The position numbers were made by a program, and so were the translations under genes. From positions 62,001 through 126,000 of the forward strand of contig DATIBD010000066.1 in NCBI GenBank assembly GCA_035457705.1: 64,000 nucleotides of DNA, written 5' to 3'. Positions 52,788 through 61,740 of the stretch are shown here, piece by piece (within the stretch, counting starts at the first letter, position 1; the number at the start of each line of letters is the position of its first letter). This DNA comes from DASPGQ01 sp035457705 (lineage in GTDB: Bacteria > Acidobacteriota > Vicinamibacteria > Marinacidobacterales > SMYC01). The notes beneath the pieces were generated by a model, which saw only the letters and a program-made list of their open reading frames with translations, did not search any database and was not told the origin of the DNA.

Positions 52788-54416
52788 TCAGCGCTCTTCG
52801 ATGACGTGGATCTTTCCCGGCTCGAGGCCGTCGATCGGCTGTTTGACTCCGTTGGGCCAGACGATCTCGACGCTCTCCAAGGCATCGGAGGCCCCCAGGC
52901 CGAATACCACCGGCAGCTGGTTTTGGGATAGGTAGCCCGTAGCGCTTTTCACCATCGCGCTCCGAACGTTCCCGGCCACGGTGACGCGGACTTCGGCGCC
53001 GATGCCCTCCCGGTTGCTCTTCGTTCCCCTCAGTCGAAAGCCGATCCAGCGCGCGGCACCGCTGAGATCGTTCCGATACAGATAAGCTCTCCCGCCGCTC
53101 GTGGTGACGAGCAGGTCGAGGTCACCGTCACCATCGATGTCGCCGTGGGCGGAACCGCGCGCGACCACCGCTCGAGAAAGCTCCGTGCCCACGCTCTTGG
53201 CCACATCCTGGAACCGCCCCCCGCCGAGATTCCGAAACAGGTGTGGAGGCTGGGCGTAAGTCACCCGCTGCTGCACCGCCTGAATATCGTTCTCCACGTG
53301 GCCGTTGGCGATGAAGATGTCCTGCCTCCCGTCGAGATCGAAGTCGAGGAAGAAGGCGCCAAAGGCAAGCGTAAGAAGACTCGCCCGGCCGATCTCCGAC
53401 ACCGGGGCAGCATCGATGAAGAACCCGCGTCCCTCGTTGTGATAAAGCGATACCATTTCGTTCGAGAAGTTGCCGATCACCAGGCTCTGGCGTCCGCTTC
53501 CATCGTAGTCGGCCGCGTCGATCCCCATGGCCCCTCGGGCCACGCCGTTCTCGGCGAAAGCGATCCCGGCGAGCACCGCGACGTCGGTGAAGGTGCCGTT
53601 TCCGTTGTTCTTGTAGAGATTATTGGGCTGGGTGTCGTTCGCCACCGCGAGATCGAGATACCCGTTGGCGTCGAAATCGAGGACCGTGACGCCGAGCCCC
53701 TTCCCCCTGGGGTTGTGAAGGCCAGCCTCTTTCGTCACGTCGCTGAACTTTCCTCCACCCTCGTTGCGATAGAGGACCGGACTAGCCCCGTCGTAGGACT
53801 CGGGCGTGCAGTAGGATTTCGTCTTTCCATCGAGCGAGCAGTAAATGTCGGCCTCGGGCGACCACTCGACGTAGTTCACCAGGAAGAGATCGAGATCGGA
53901 GTCACGGTCGTAGTCGAGCCATGTGGCGCTCGCGCCGAAACCGGGATTGCCCACGCCAGCGGCGGCGGTCACGTCGGAGAACTTCCCTCCCCCGTCGTTC
54001 CGCAGAAGGACGTTCGGTCCAAGAGCGGTAAGGTACACGTCGGGGTCGCCGTCGGAGTCATAGTCCGCGATGGCCACCCCCATTCCGTAAAGGCGTCGGT
54101 CGAAGCCGGAGCCTTTCGTCACGTCGTCGAACTCGCCGCTGCCGCGGTTTCGATACAGCGCGGCGGTCGCACGCTTGTCGCCTCCGGGAGCGCCCGGCCA
54201 GTTCGTTCCGTTCACGAGCAGGATGTCCTGGTCGCCGTCGGAGTCGAAGTCGAGGAACGCGCACCCCGAGCCCATCGTCTCCGGAAGATACTTCTTTCCG
54301 AAGGCGCCGTTTTCGTGAATGAAGCGGATCCCGGCTTTTTCGCTCACGTCGACGAACGTCACCTCGCTCGAGCCCGGTTGCATCGAAAGAGCGAGGAGTG
54401 CCGTGAACGCCGTCAC
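52788..54416 (-). CDS. Exported CRTAC1-type FG-GAP/ASPIC-UnbV protein
   Basis: A 542-residue protein with seven or more FG-GAP/VCBS repeats with Ca-binding loops (DFDSDGDQDI, DYDSDGDPDV, DYDRDSDLDL, DFDANGYLDL, DFDLDGRQDI, DIDGDGDLDL) and a C-terminal ASPIC/UnbV domain (GIGAEVRVTVAG, QNQLPVVFGLG, VEIVWPNGVKQ). The N-terminus is hydrophobic but short; the GTG start overlaps the cytochrome stop (GTGA), so it is co-translated. Such proteins often accompany multiheme cytochromes in Acidobacteriota, probably as a partner subunit or binding protein. Confidence 0.92.
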   Translation of the reverse strand: MTAFTALLALSMQPGSSEVTFVDVSEKAGIRFIHENGAFGKKYLPETMGSGCAFLDFDSDGDQDILLVNGTNWPGAPGGDKRATAALYRNRGSGEFDDVTKGSGFDRRLYGMGVAIADYDSDGDPDVYLTALGPNVLLRNDGGGKFSDVTAAAGVGNPGFGASATWLDYDRDSDLDLFLVNYVEWSPEADIYCSLDGKTKSYCTPESYDGASPVLYRNEGGGKFSDVTKEAGLHNPRGKGLGVTVLDFDANGYLDLAVANDTQPNNLYKNNGNGTFTDVAVLAGIAFAENGVARGAMGIDAADYDGSGRQSLVIGNFSNEMVSLYHNEGRGFFIDAAPVSEIGRASLLTLAFGAFFLDFDLDGRQDIFIANGHVENDIQAVQQRVTYAQPPHLFRNLGGGRFQDVAKSVGTELSRAVVARGSAHGDIDGDGDLDLLVTTSGGRAYLYRNDLSGAARWIGFRLRGTKSNREGIGAEVRVTVAGNVRSAMVKSATGYLSQNQLPVVFGLGASDALESVEIVWPNGVKQPIDGLEPGKIHVIEER

Positions 54417-57244
54417 CGTGCACCTCCGGACGTCGCGGATTGAGTCGGCAGAGGCATCTCGCCAACGTAGGAGTTTCGGTGCTCGTGGATCGCGAGCCTC
54501 TCGTTGTTGTCCGCGGGGTGCAGACGGCGGTAGTCGCCGGTAATGAACTGGGATGCCTCGTCGGCCTTGAACCTGAGGTAGAGCTCGCGATGAAGCTCGG
54601 CCTTCTCCTCGTTGCCCAGCCCCTGGTAGGAGAGCATCAGGTTGTAGTGCGCTTCGAGATCTTCCGGGTCGATGGTGAGCGTCTTCTCGAGCTCCGCGAC
54701 CGCCTCGGCGAACTCCCGTTTCAGAAAATGGATGCGTCCGATCTGGTTCCTCACGACCCGGTCTCGCGGATAGCTATTCGAGGCGGAGACGAAGTGGTCG
54801 AGCGCCTCGTCGTAGCGCCCCTCGGTCTTGAGGGTGAGCCCGTAGAAGTAGTGCGCTTTCGCAAGATCCGGGGCGAGCTCGAAAGCCTTGGCGAGCATCT
54901 CCTGCGCTCCCTGAGGATCGCCTTCCTGTACCCGAACGCGCGCCACGTTGACGAACCCGTCCGCGTAGCTCGGATCGATCTCGGTCACATTCAGAAACGC
55001 CCTCTCAGCCCCGCGGAGATCTCCCTGCAACAGAAGTCCGATGCCGTAGTCGTTCCACCGCAAAGCCTCCACCCGGGGCTCGGCTGGAGAGGATTGAGGG
55101 AGGTCGCCTGCCGCCTCACGCACCGGAAGAGTCACGTCGGACTCCGCCATGGTCACGATAGGAATGTCCGGGATCTCCTTGAGCTCCCCGGAGACCATGC
55201 TGGTGTCCCCGCTGAAGACCCAGTATCCATCGTCGTGGTCCTTGGACAAATCGAACTCTCCCTGCGACGGATCGCGAACCCCCGCGTAGGCCCACTGCGT
55301 GTTCCACCAGGCAAACTTGCGGTAGTTTAGCTTGGCTTTCAGGGTGACGCGGGAGCCAACGTCCTCGGGGACGTTCAGGCGAAATCGAACGGTATTGGCG
55401 GCGCCCGGAGGAATCAGGCTCACGTACAGAACCGACCGCGCCGCCCAGGCGTTTCTCTTGTTGATCGGGTTCCCCTTCCCATCGAGCAGGAACGAGCGAT
55501 AGAAATGGGCGTTGGGCTCGACCGGCCCTTTTCCGTCGCGCTCGGCAAAGCCATTCCAGAACAGGACCTTCCCCTCGTCGTCCAACGCCTGGAGCTCGAG
55601 CCAGACGTCGAAGGCATCCACGGTGCCCCCCGGAAAGAAATGACCGACGTTCCTCGTTCGGACCACGGCATCGATCCGCACCGACTCGCCCGGAACGAGG
55701 GCGACCCCTTCGCGATCCAGAGGCGCGACGATCTCTTCATCCAGAGTGGGAGCCGCCAGTCGTTGTGGCGCCGCCATCTCCGACTCTTCGCCCACGGCGA
55801 AGGTGGTCGCGACCCGACGCGCATCGGCTGATGCAGCGCCCTGGAGCTCTTCAGGGGGCTCGCCCCCCCGAACGAGGGCGAAAAGATCCACGGTCACTTG
55901 GGCCGCCTTCAAGAAATCGACGACTGCCTGGAGCTGCTCTTCGTCGCGGTTTGCGACGGGAAGGGCGGTGTTCGCGGTCGCGAACCGATGCGAGCGCACG
56001 GTGCCGCCGTCGTTTCCCGGATCGTTCGAGGGGACCGCCGGCATGTGACACTCCTTGCAGGTCATCGGTTCTTTCGGATAGTAGAACGAGCGCGCTCCCT
56101 CACCTGAGACGCCGCTCGCCTGCCAGTTGTCGTACTCGTTGAAGCCCCGGATCCAGCGGTAGCTGTTGACGGGGACGTCGAGATGCACTTTGTGGCAGCT
56201 CGAGCAAAAGGCCGAGCTTTCTCCCAGGTGGACCGGCTTCAAGAACGTTCGCCGGTGTGGCTCGGGGTCGATTCGCACCAGGAAGTCGTGGACGGCCTGG
56301 ATGAGCACATTGTCACTCGTGGCCAGGTCGTGAAGCGGCGGATACTCGATGGTAAAACCCCCGTTTCCCATCGTGTCGTCCACATCGACGATCGCGTGGC
56401 ACGACACGCAGCCCAGCCCCACGCGGGCTTCGGGGGTATCGATGACCTCCTCGATGGGACGGTCCATGAGCCCGGTGAACAGGAGGGCGTGATCGTGGCA
56501 GCCTCCGCACCATTTCGAGGCGGTCACTCCCGCGACACTCTGCATGTACTCGATCGATTTCCGGTACCACTGGTTGTTGAACGAGGCGAAGTGATGCGCC
56601 GACGGATTCCACTGTGCGTAGATGTCTGCGTGGCAGCCCGACTTGCCGCAGGTCTCCGACTCCATGAAGAACTTGCTTGCGGGCACCACCTTTCCGTCGG
56701 TGGTGCGCGCCGACGACGGGAAGAACGGACCGGTCGCTCCGCCGACGGCCTCTCCTTCCATTGTGACCGGCGCGAGGGCCCGGTTCACCGAGCGCTCCTC
56801 GACGTGATCGAGGAGCGAAGCCGCGAAGGGAAAGACGAACGCGCCAGCCGCGAGATAGATCAAAGACTTCCGTCCGAGCGTTGCCGCGACGATCGCGACG
56901 CCGATCACACCTGCCGCCACGTGGGCGACGAGCACGGGACGCATCGGCGAGAGATTACCGACCGCGATCAGATAGAGACCGGTGGCAGCGCACGCCGAGA
57001 GGATCGCGACGGCGGCCCACCACCCGCGTGCCGCGGTCGTCCGAGAACGAAACCACCACACGACAAGCGGGACGGCAGCGGCCATTAGAACGAGCGAAAG
57101 CCCGACGTGGAGCAAGACGTTCGTCATGTAGAAGAGATTGGGCTCGGCGAAGGCCGCAAGGTAGCTCGCGTTCAGGACGAGTAGGAAGAAGCTCCAGAGC
57201 ACCCAGCGGCTCCAGCGGCTTGATGTGTCGATCGGGTTCTGCAT
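54413..57244 (-). CDS. Penta-heme membrane cytochrome with TPR domain
   Basis: A 943-residue protein with about five hydrophobic helices in residues 12-145. A c554-like domain carries five heme sites: C199-x4-C204-H205, C246-x2-CH250, C279-x2-CH283, C347-x2-CH351 and C396-x2-CH400. A beta-rich region follows near 520-700, and TPR repeats fill 755-900 (LLLQGDLRGAERAFLNVTEIDPSYADGF). The first heme motif, CX4CH, is unusual. It is probably an electron-transfer protein in the periplasm. Gene order (kinase, regulator, cytochrome, CRTAC1) and the sigma-54 promoter in front suggest regulated respiration. Confidence 0.92.
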   Translation of the reverse strand: MQNPIDTSSRWSRWVLWSFFLLVLNASYLAAFAEPNLFYMTNVLLHVGLSLVLMAAAVPLVVWWFRSRTTAARGWWAAVAILSACAATGLYLIAVGNLSPMRPVLVAHVAAGVIGVAIVAATLGRKSLIYLAAGAFVFPFAASLLDHVEERSVNRALAPVTMEGEAVGGATGPFFPSSARTTDGKVVPASKFFMESETCGKSGCHADIYAQWNPSAHHFASFNNQWYRKSIEYMQSVAGVTASKWCGGCHDHALLFTGLMDRPIEEVIDTPEARVGLGCVSCHAIVDVDDTMGNGGFTIEYPPLHDLATSDNVLIQAVHDFLVRIDPEPHRRTFLKPVHLGESSAFCSSCHKVHLDVPVNSYRWIRGFNEYDNWQASGVSGEGARSFYYPKEPMTCKECHMPAVPSNDPGNDGGTVRSHRFATANTALPVANRDEEQLQAVVDFLKAAQVTVDLFALVRGGEPPEELQGAASADARRVATTFAVGEESEMAAPQRLAAPTLDEEIVAPLDREGVALVPGESVRIDAVVRTRNVGHFFPGGTVDAFDVWLELQALDDEGKVLFWNGFAERDGKGPVEPNAHFYRSFLLDGKGNPINKRNAWAARSVLYVSLIPPGAANTVRFRLNVPEDVGSRVTLKAKLNYRKFAWWNTQWAYAGVRDPSQGEFDLSKDHDDGYWVFSGDTSMVSGELKEIPDIPIVTMAESDVTLPVREAAGDLPQSSPAEPRVEALRWNDYGIGLLLQGDLRGAERAFLNVTEIDPSYADGFVNVARVRVQEGDPQGAQEMLAKAFELAPDLAKAHYFYGLTLKTEGRYDEALDHFVSASNSYPRDRVVRNQIGRIHFLKREFAEAVAELEKTLTIDPEDLEAHYNLMLSYQGLGNEEKAELHRELYLRFKADEASQFITGDYRRLHPADNNERLAIHEHRNSYVGEMPLPTQSATSGGAR

Positions 57245-57258
57245 GGAGAACGCTCGTC

Positions 57259-57274
57259 AGCAATCCCGGTGCCA
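57259..57274 (-). promoter_or_regulatory. Sigma-54 (-24/-12) promoter
   Basis: On the minus strand TGGCACC-GGGA-TTGCT matches the sigma-54 consensus TGGCACG-N4-TTGCW at every key base. It lies directly before the cytochrome gene and next to an NtrC-type regulator gene. The start point would fall only about 4 bases before the annotated ATG, so either the mRNA is nearly leaderless or the real start codon lies downstream. Confidence 0.65.
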
Positions 57275-57413
57275 GCGGGCCGACGTTGCCTGACGATGCG
57301 CCAACTCTTTAGCCACAAGCAAGATAGCGTCTCTTCGGCTCATCGCGAGATTCGAGACTACACCGAAAACGCGCATAGAGTCTATGAGCCCTCGCTTCCC
57401 CGGCGCGCATTAT

Positions 57414-58775
57414 TTATGACTCTTCAGGCTCGAGGCCGTGCTTGCGAAGGTAGTAGCTCAGATTTCGCGGATCGATCCCGAGAAGCCGCGCGGCGTCCTT
57501 GCGCGTGAGCCGCGATCGGCGGAGCGCCTCTTCGATGAGCTGTTTTTCGAGCCGCGTGAGCGCGCTTCGTAAATTGAGATCGGCAGAGCCTTCCGACTTC
57601 GCCGGCGTTCCACCCGCGGGAAGCAAATCCAGTTCGAGAAGACCTCCCACGGGATCGAGGACGAGCGCGCGCTCGAGCACGTTTCGGAGCTCCCGAACGT
57701 TTCCCGGCCAGGAATAAGCCCTGAGCCTCGAGAGCGTCTCGAGAGGCATCGCCGGCGCCGTCCTTCGTAGCCGAGCCGACACCTCGCTCACGAAATAGCT
57801 CGCCAGAAGCAGGATGTCATCGAGCCGCTCCCGTAGCGGAGGGACCCGGATTCCGAGAACGTTCAGGCGAAAGAAGAGATCGGAGCGGAACGTGCCCTTT
57901 GCGACCTCGGCTTCGAGGTCGCTGTTGGTCGACGCGATGACGCGCACGTCGACCCGCGTCGGCCGAGTGTCTCCGAGGCGGTCGAACTCGCCGTCCTGGA
58001 TCACGCGCAGAAGCTTGGCTTGCCCCGCGGCCGGCATGGCTCCGATCTCGTCGAGAAGGAGGGTGCCTCGATGGGCGAGCTGAAACCGGCCCTCGCGATC
58101 CGACGCGGCGCCGGTGAACGAGCCCTTGCGATGGCCGAAGAACTCGCTCTCCCACATCTCGAGAGGAACTGCGGCACAGTTCACTTTCACGAATGGCTCG
58201 GGGGCCCGCGGCGAGATTGCGTGGATTCGCCGGGCCAGAAGCTCTTTTCCGGTGCCGGTCTCGCCGACGAGCAGCACCGACGAGTCGGCGGCGGCGGCCG
58301 CGTCCACCATTTTCATGGCCCGCCGCCAGGCAGCGCTCTCGCCGATCGGCATGGGCGGTCCGAAAGCCGCGCTCTTCCGGAGGTAGAGGAGCTCCCGACG
58401 AAGGGAGCGCGAGCTCATCACCCGTTCGATGACGACCTCCAGTGCTTCCGGCTCGACTGGCTTGAGGACATAGTCGCTCGCTCCCGCGCGGAGACAGGCG
58501 ACCGCCGAGGCCACCGTGCCGTGGCCGGTGAGGATGACGACCGGGAGCTCCGGATACTCCACCTGGAAACGCCGAACGAGCTCGAGACCGTCCGCTTCGT
58601 GCATGCGCAGGTCGGAGAGGACGACGTCCACGGGAGAGCGGGCGAGGATGTCCGCTGCCTCGGCGACGGAGCCCGCCGGCTCGGCGTCGAAACCGCGCTT
58701 TGCCAGGATCGCAACGAGCGACTCTCGAACGTACGCCTCGTCCTCGACGACCAGAACCCTCCCGCGATGAGTCAT
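57414..58775 (-). CDS. NtrC-family sigma-54 response regulator
   Basis: A 453-residue three-domain regulator. The receiver domain has phospho-acceptor D55 (VVLSDLRMHE) with VVEDEA and the conserved Lys in YVLKPV. The AAA+ domain shows GETGTGKE (Walker A), the sigma-54 loop as GHRKGSFTGAASDREGRF, TLLLDEIG (Walker B) and the SWPGNVRELRNVLERA block. A Fis-type HTH is at the end (RKDAARLLGIDPRNLSYYLRKHGL). The ATG at 58775 has GGAGA at proper spacing, 11 bases after the kinase stop. It probably activates the promoter at 57259-57274. Confidence 0.96.
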   Translation of the reverse strand: MTHRGRVLVVEDEAYVRESLVAILAKRGFDAEPAGSVAEAADILARSPVDVVLSDLRMHEADGLELVRRFQVEYPELPVVILTGHGTVASAVACLRAGASDYVLKPVEPEALEVVIERVMSSRSLRRELLYLRKSAAFGPPMPIGESAAWRRAMKMVDAAAAADSSVLLVGETGTGKELLARRIHAISPRAPEPFVKVNCAAVPLEMWESEFFGHRKGSFTGAASDREGRFQLAHRGTLLLDEIGAMPAAGQAKLLRVIQDGEFDRLGDTRPTRVDVRVIASTNSDLEAEVAKGTFRSDLFFRLNVLGIRVPPLRERLDDILLLASYFVSEVSARLRRTAPAMPLETLSRLRAYSWPGNVRELRNVLERALVLDPVGGLLELDLLPAGGTPAKSEGSADLNLRSALTRLEKQLIEEALRRSRLTRKDAARLLGIDPRNLSYYLRKHGLEPEES

Positions 58776-58786
58776 CGTTCTCTCCG

Positions 58787-60379
58787 TCAATGCGTCGGGA
58801 GCGCCAGGCGGAAGACGCTCCCCCCTCCTTCACGGGGGAAAACCGCCAACTCTCCTTGGTGCTGTTTAACGATGCCGTGGCAGATGGAGAGCCCCAGCCC
58901 GGTCGAGCTCTTGGTCGTGAAGAAAGGCTCGAAGATACGCTCGCGATCCGCCTCCGGCACACCCTGCCCTCGATCGGCGAACTCCGCCACCGCGAGACCA
59001 TTCTCGCACCGCGTGCTCACGCGGACCTCGCCGCCATTCGGCTGGACCTCACAAGCATTCAAGAGCAGGTTCAGGGCCACCTGGCCGAGTGTCACCCGGT
59101 TGCCCCGCACGAGAAGCGAGCCCGATGCGAAGTCCAGCTCGAACGAGATCCCTCGGAATTCCTTTCGCGACTGAACGAGGCGGCTCGTGTCTCGAATCAC
59201 CTCGTGAAGGTCCACTGCGGAATGGGGCGCGTCCGACGGCTCCGCATGAGCCAACACTTGCCGCACGATCGCCGCGGCCCGCTCGAGACCTTCTTTCACC
59301 CGCGCGAGATGGCCATCGACCTCGTCGATGCGACCGTCCTCGAGGTCTCGACGAGCGAGACTCAGCCAATTCGACATTCCCTCGAGAGGGTTGTTGATCT
59401 CGTGAGCGATTCCGGCAGCGAGGCGCCCCACGGTGGCGAGCCGTTCGGCGTGAAAGAGCTGGTGCTCGAGGGCCCGCGTCCGCGCCTCCTCACGCACGCC
59501 CGCCTCGATGCGCTCTCGGCGGCGCGATTCCTGGACCGCGGTGAAAGCGAGGATGAGCGTCAAGGCGATGACGACCGGGGCGACGAGGAGAGTCGTCCGA
59601 TACCGCTCCACCAAAGGTCCGACGAGGGCCATGGCCGCGAGCTCGGGCTGTTCGCAAGCGAGCCGCCAGGGGGACGGGGCAGACCATCCCTGGGCTTCGA
59701 TCGAAGCGTAGGCGATTAGCGACGCTTCACCGGGCGGAACGCTCGTTTGGCTCGAGATGATTGCGCCAGACGCATCCTGGAGCTCGCAGCTCCAGGATGC
59801 GTCGCCTGGCAGGAGAAGCTCCGATGGCTCCACTTCGATCTCGAGGGTCGGGGGATCGACGCTCCCGTCTCGAGCCTCGCGCCAGGCGACTCGAGCCAAG
59901 AGTCTCTGACGCCCGGGAGCGACCGCCACCCCTTCGAGGCCCGTCGGGTTTCGCGCGACCCATAGGAGCGGGACACCCCCGCGCCGTCCCGCGTGAAAAA
60001 CGGGCGTTCCCTCAGACGAGTTTGCCGCAACGCGTACCACCTCCGGATGCCCGCGGAGAAAGAGCAAGACAGCGCTCTCCGCTCCCACCTCTCGCCACGC
60101 CTCGACCGAAGGCCCGCCGAAGTCCACTTGGGCAAGAGGCGCGGAGCCTGCGAGAAAGATGAGGTCGCTCCGCACCGCCGCGAGCCGGCTCTCGAGGATG
60201 CGCGCGCGCGCCGCCACCGCGTTCTCGAAAGCGAGTAAGGCGCCCTCCACCGCGACCTTCCGGGCCGAGGCGATGCTCCACCATCCGGCCACAGCCGCCG
60301 CCACGACGGCGACGAAAGCCGAAACGCGAAGCCACCCGCCCCAGGCGCGTGAAGACTCGACGGATGCGCGCGAGGCCAT
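58787..60379 (-). CDS. Membrane sensor histidine kinase
   Basis: A 530-residue kinase. One helix near residue 20 (VSAFVAVVAAAVAGWWSI) and a second near 260 (TLLVAPVVIALTLILAFTAV) enclose a periplasmic sensor region of about 220 residues without a domain I recognise. The HisKA dimerisation domain shows AERLATVGRLAAGIAHEINNPLEGM with the phospho-acceptor His, then the HATPase domain with NLLLNACE, FADRGQGV and TTKSSTGLGLSICHGIV. It precedes the NtrC regulator and forms its cognate pair. A GTG 12 bases upstream is an alternative start. Confidence 0.93.
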   Translation of the reverse strand: MASRASVESSRAWGGWLRVSAFVAVVAAAVAGWWSIASARKVAVEGALLAFENAVAARARILESRLAAVRSDLIFLAGSAPLAQVDFGGPSVEAWREVGAESAVLLFLRGHPEVVRVAANSSEGTPVFHAGRRGGVPLLWVARNPTGLEGVAVAPGRQRLLARVAWREARDGSVDPPTLEIEVEPSELLLPGDASWSCELQDASGAIISSQTSVPPGEASLIAYASIEAQGWSAPSPWRLACEQPELAAMALVGPLVERYRTTLLVAPVVIALTLILAFTAVQESRRRERIEAGVREEARTRALEHQLFHAERLATVGRLAAGIAHEINNPLEGMSNWLSLARRDLEDGRIDEVDGHLARVKEGLERAAAIVRQVLAHAEPSDAPHSAVDLHEVIRDTSRLVQSRKEFRGISFELDFASGSLLVRGNRVTLGQVALNLLLNACEVQPNGGEVRVSTRCENGLAVAEFADRGQGVPEADRERIFEPFFTTKSSTGLGLSICHGIVKQHQGELAVFPREGGGSVFRLALPTH

Positions 60380-60531
60380 TTCGAGACTCACTATAGCGAA
60401 TTACGAGGCAAGTTCGAGCTACGAGCCCGTGACGCTCCCTCCTTCAGGCTGACATCGCCCGCCCGGTAACGGTTTGTCCCGCCGACGCGACTCGGATACC
60501 GGTTACAATCACGGCAAAGAGGGGACACTTT

Positions 60532-61701
60532 ATGAAACGACTTTGGGCTTTTCGCAACACGCTCGGAGTGCTACTCGCTAGCTTCGTTTACACCGCGCCG
60601 GGGCTCGCTCAGAGTGAATTGGGTTGGCCGACCGCCGGCTGGAAGCATTCGACACCGGCCGACCAGGGCGTCGACGCCACGGTCCTCGACGCGCTCGACC
60701 GGGAGCTCGCGTCGGGCGAGCACGGCTACGTCGACGGCATGCTCGTCGTTCGGAACGGTTTTCTCGTATACGAGAAATCCTATTCCCACGATTACCAGGC
60801 CCTCTTCGAGGGCAAGGATCCGAAGCGGTGGCAGTACAACTACTACGACCCCGACTGGCATCCTTATTACAAGAGGGGTCCGCTTCATACCATGCAGTCC
60901 GTTTCGAAGAGCGTCACTTCGGCACTCGTCGGTATTGCCATTCGCAGAGGCGAGATTCCTGGTACCGACGTGGAAGTGTCGCGCTATTTCGATGGGTTCG
61001 AATCCACGGACGGCGACCCTCGCTGGCAGGCGATGAAGCTACGGGATCTGTTGACGATGACATCGGGCATCGCCTGGGACGAGAGCACCGTCCCTTACAC
61101 CGATCCTCGAAACGACTGCGCGGTCATGGAAGGAAGCGAGGACTGGATCCGCTACGTGCTGGGACGGCCCATGGCAGCGACTCCCGGCGATCGATTCGTC
61201 TACAACAGCGGGGTCACGGTGATGCTCGCGCACATCCTCTGGAAGGCGACGGGAAAGCACGCGGATGATTACGCCGTCGAGCATCTCTTCGGACCTCTCG
61301 GTATCGAAAGCTTCTACTGGAAGAAGACCCCGACCGGCCTCATCGACACCGAGGGAGGCCTCTATCTGACGGCACGCGACCTGGCAAAGTTCGGCTACCT
61401 CTACCTCCACGACGGGGTCTGGGAAGGCAACCGCATCTTGCCCGAGGGTTGGGTCGCCGCGACGACCGCGCCCGCGGTCGACGTTTCGGAATCGGACGAC
61501 TGGAAATATGGCTTCCAGTGGTGGCTCCTGCCCTACGACACTGACGCCTACGCTTATACCTGCCTCGGCTATGGAGGGCAGCGGCTACTGGTGCTGCCGG
61601 AACATGACCTCCTCGCGGTGTTCACCGGCTGGAACATCTACGACGAGCCGGCGCTCTCGGCAGCGTTCGCGCTCGAGCGGATTCTCGAAGCCGTGCGCTG
61701 A
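60532..61701 (+). CDS. Exported serine hydrolase (class C beta-lactamase/DD-peptidase fold)
   Basis: A 389-residue protein with signal peptide (to about APGLAQ). The SxxK motif is S123-V-S-K126 in MQSVSKSVTSALVG, and the Tyr motif is Y224-N-S226 in RFVYNSGVTV; a later GYGGQ block may provide the HxG-like element. The family covers esterases, DD-peptidases and beta-lactamases; resistance function is not implied. AGGGGA-like sequence lies upstream of the ATG. It is divergent from the histidine kinase gene. Confidence 0.9.
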   Translation: MKRLWAFRNTLGVLLASFVYTAPGLAQSELGWPTAGWKHSTPADQGVDATVLDALDRELASGEHGYVDGMLVVRNGFLVYEKSYSHDYQALFEGKDPKRWQYNYYDPDWHPYYKRGPLHTMQSVSKSVTSALVGIAIRRGEIPGTDVEVSRYFDGFESTDGDPRWQAMKLRDLLTMTSGIAWDESTVPYTDPRNDCAVMEGSEDWIRYVLGRPMAATPGDRFVYNSGVTVMLAHILWKATGKHADDYAVEHLFGPLGIESFYWKKTPTGLIDTEGGLYLTARDLAKFGYLYLHDGVWEGNRILPEGWVAATTAPAVDVSESDDWKYGFQWWLLPYDTDAYAYTCLGYGGQRLLVLPEHDLLAVFTGWNIYDEPALSAAFALERILEAVR

Positions 61702-61740
61702 GTGACCAAGCGAAAGGATTGACCAAGGAGGTAAATAGAG

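Noticed and set aside
60440..60531. A sigma-70 promoter (TTGTCC and TACAAT) before the serine hydrolase
   Set aside because: The spacer is about 24 bases, far from the usual 16-18, so I do not call it.
60532..61701. Calling the serine hydrolase a beta-lactamase resistance gene
   Set aside because: The fold and SxxK motif are shared with esterases and DD-peptidases; nothing specific to beta-lactam cleavage is visible.
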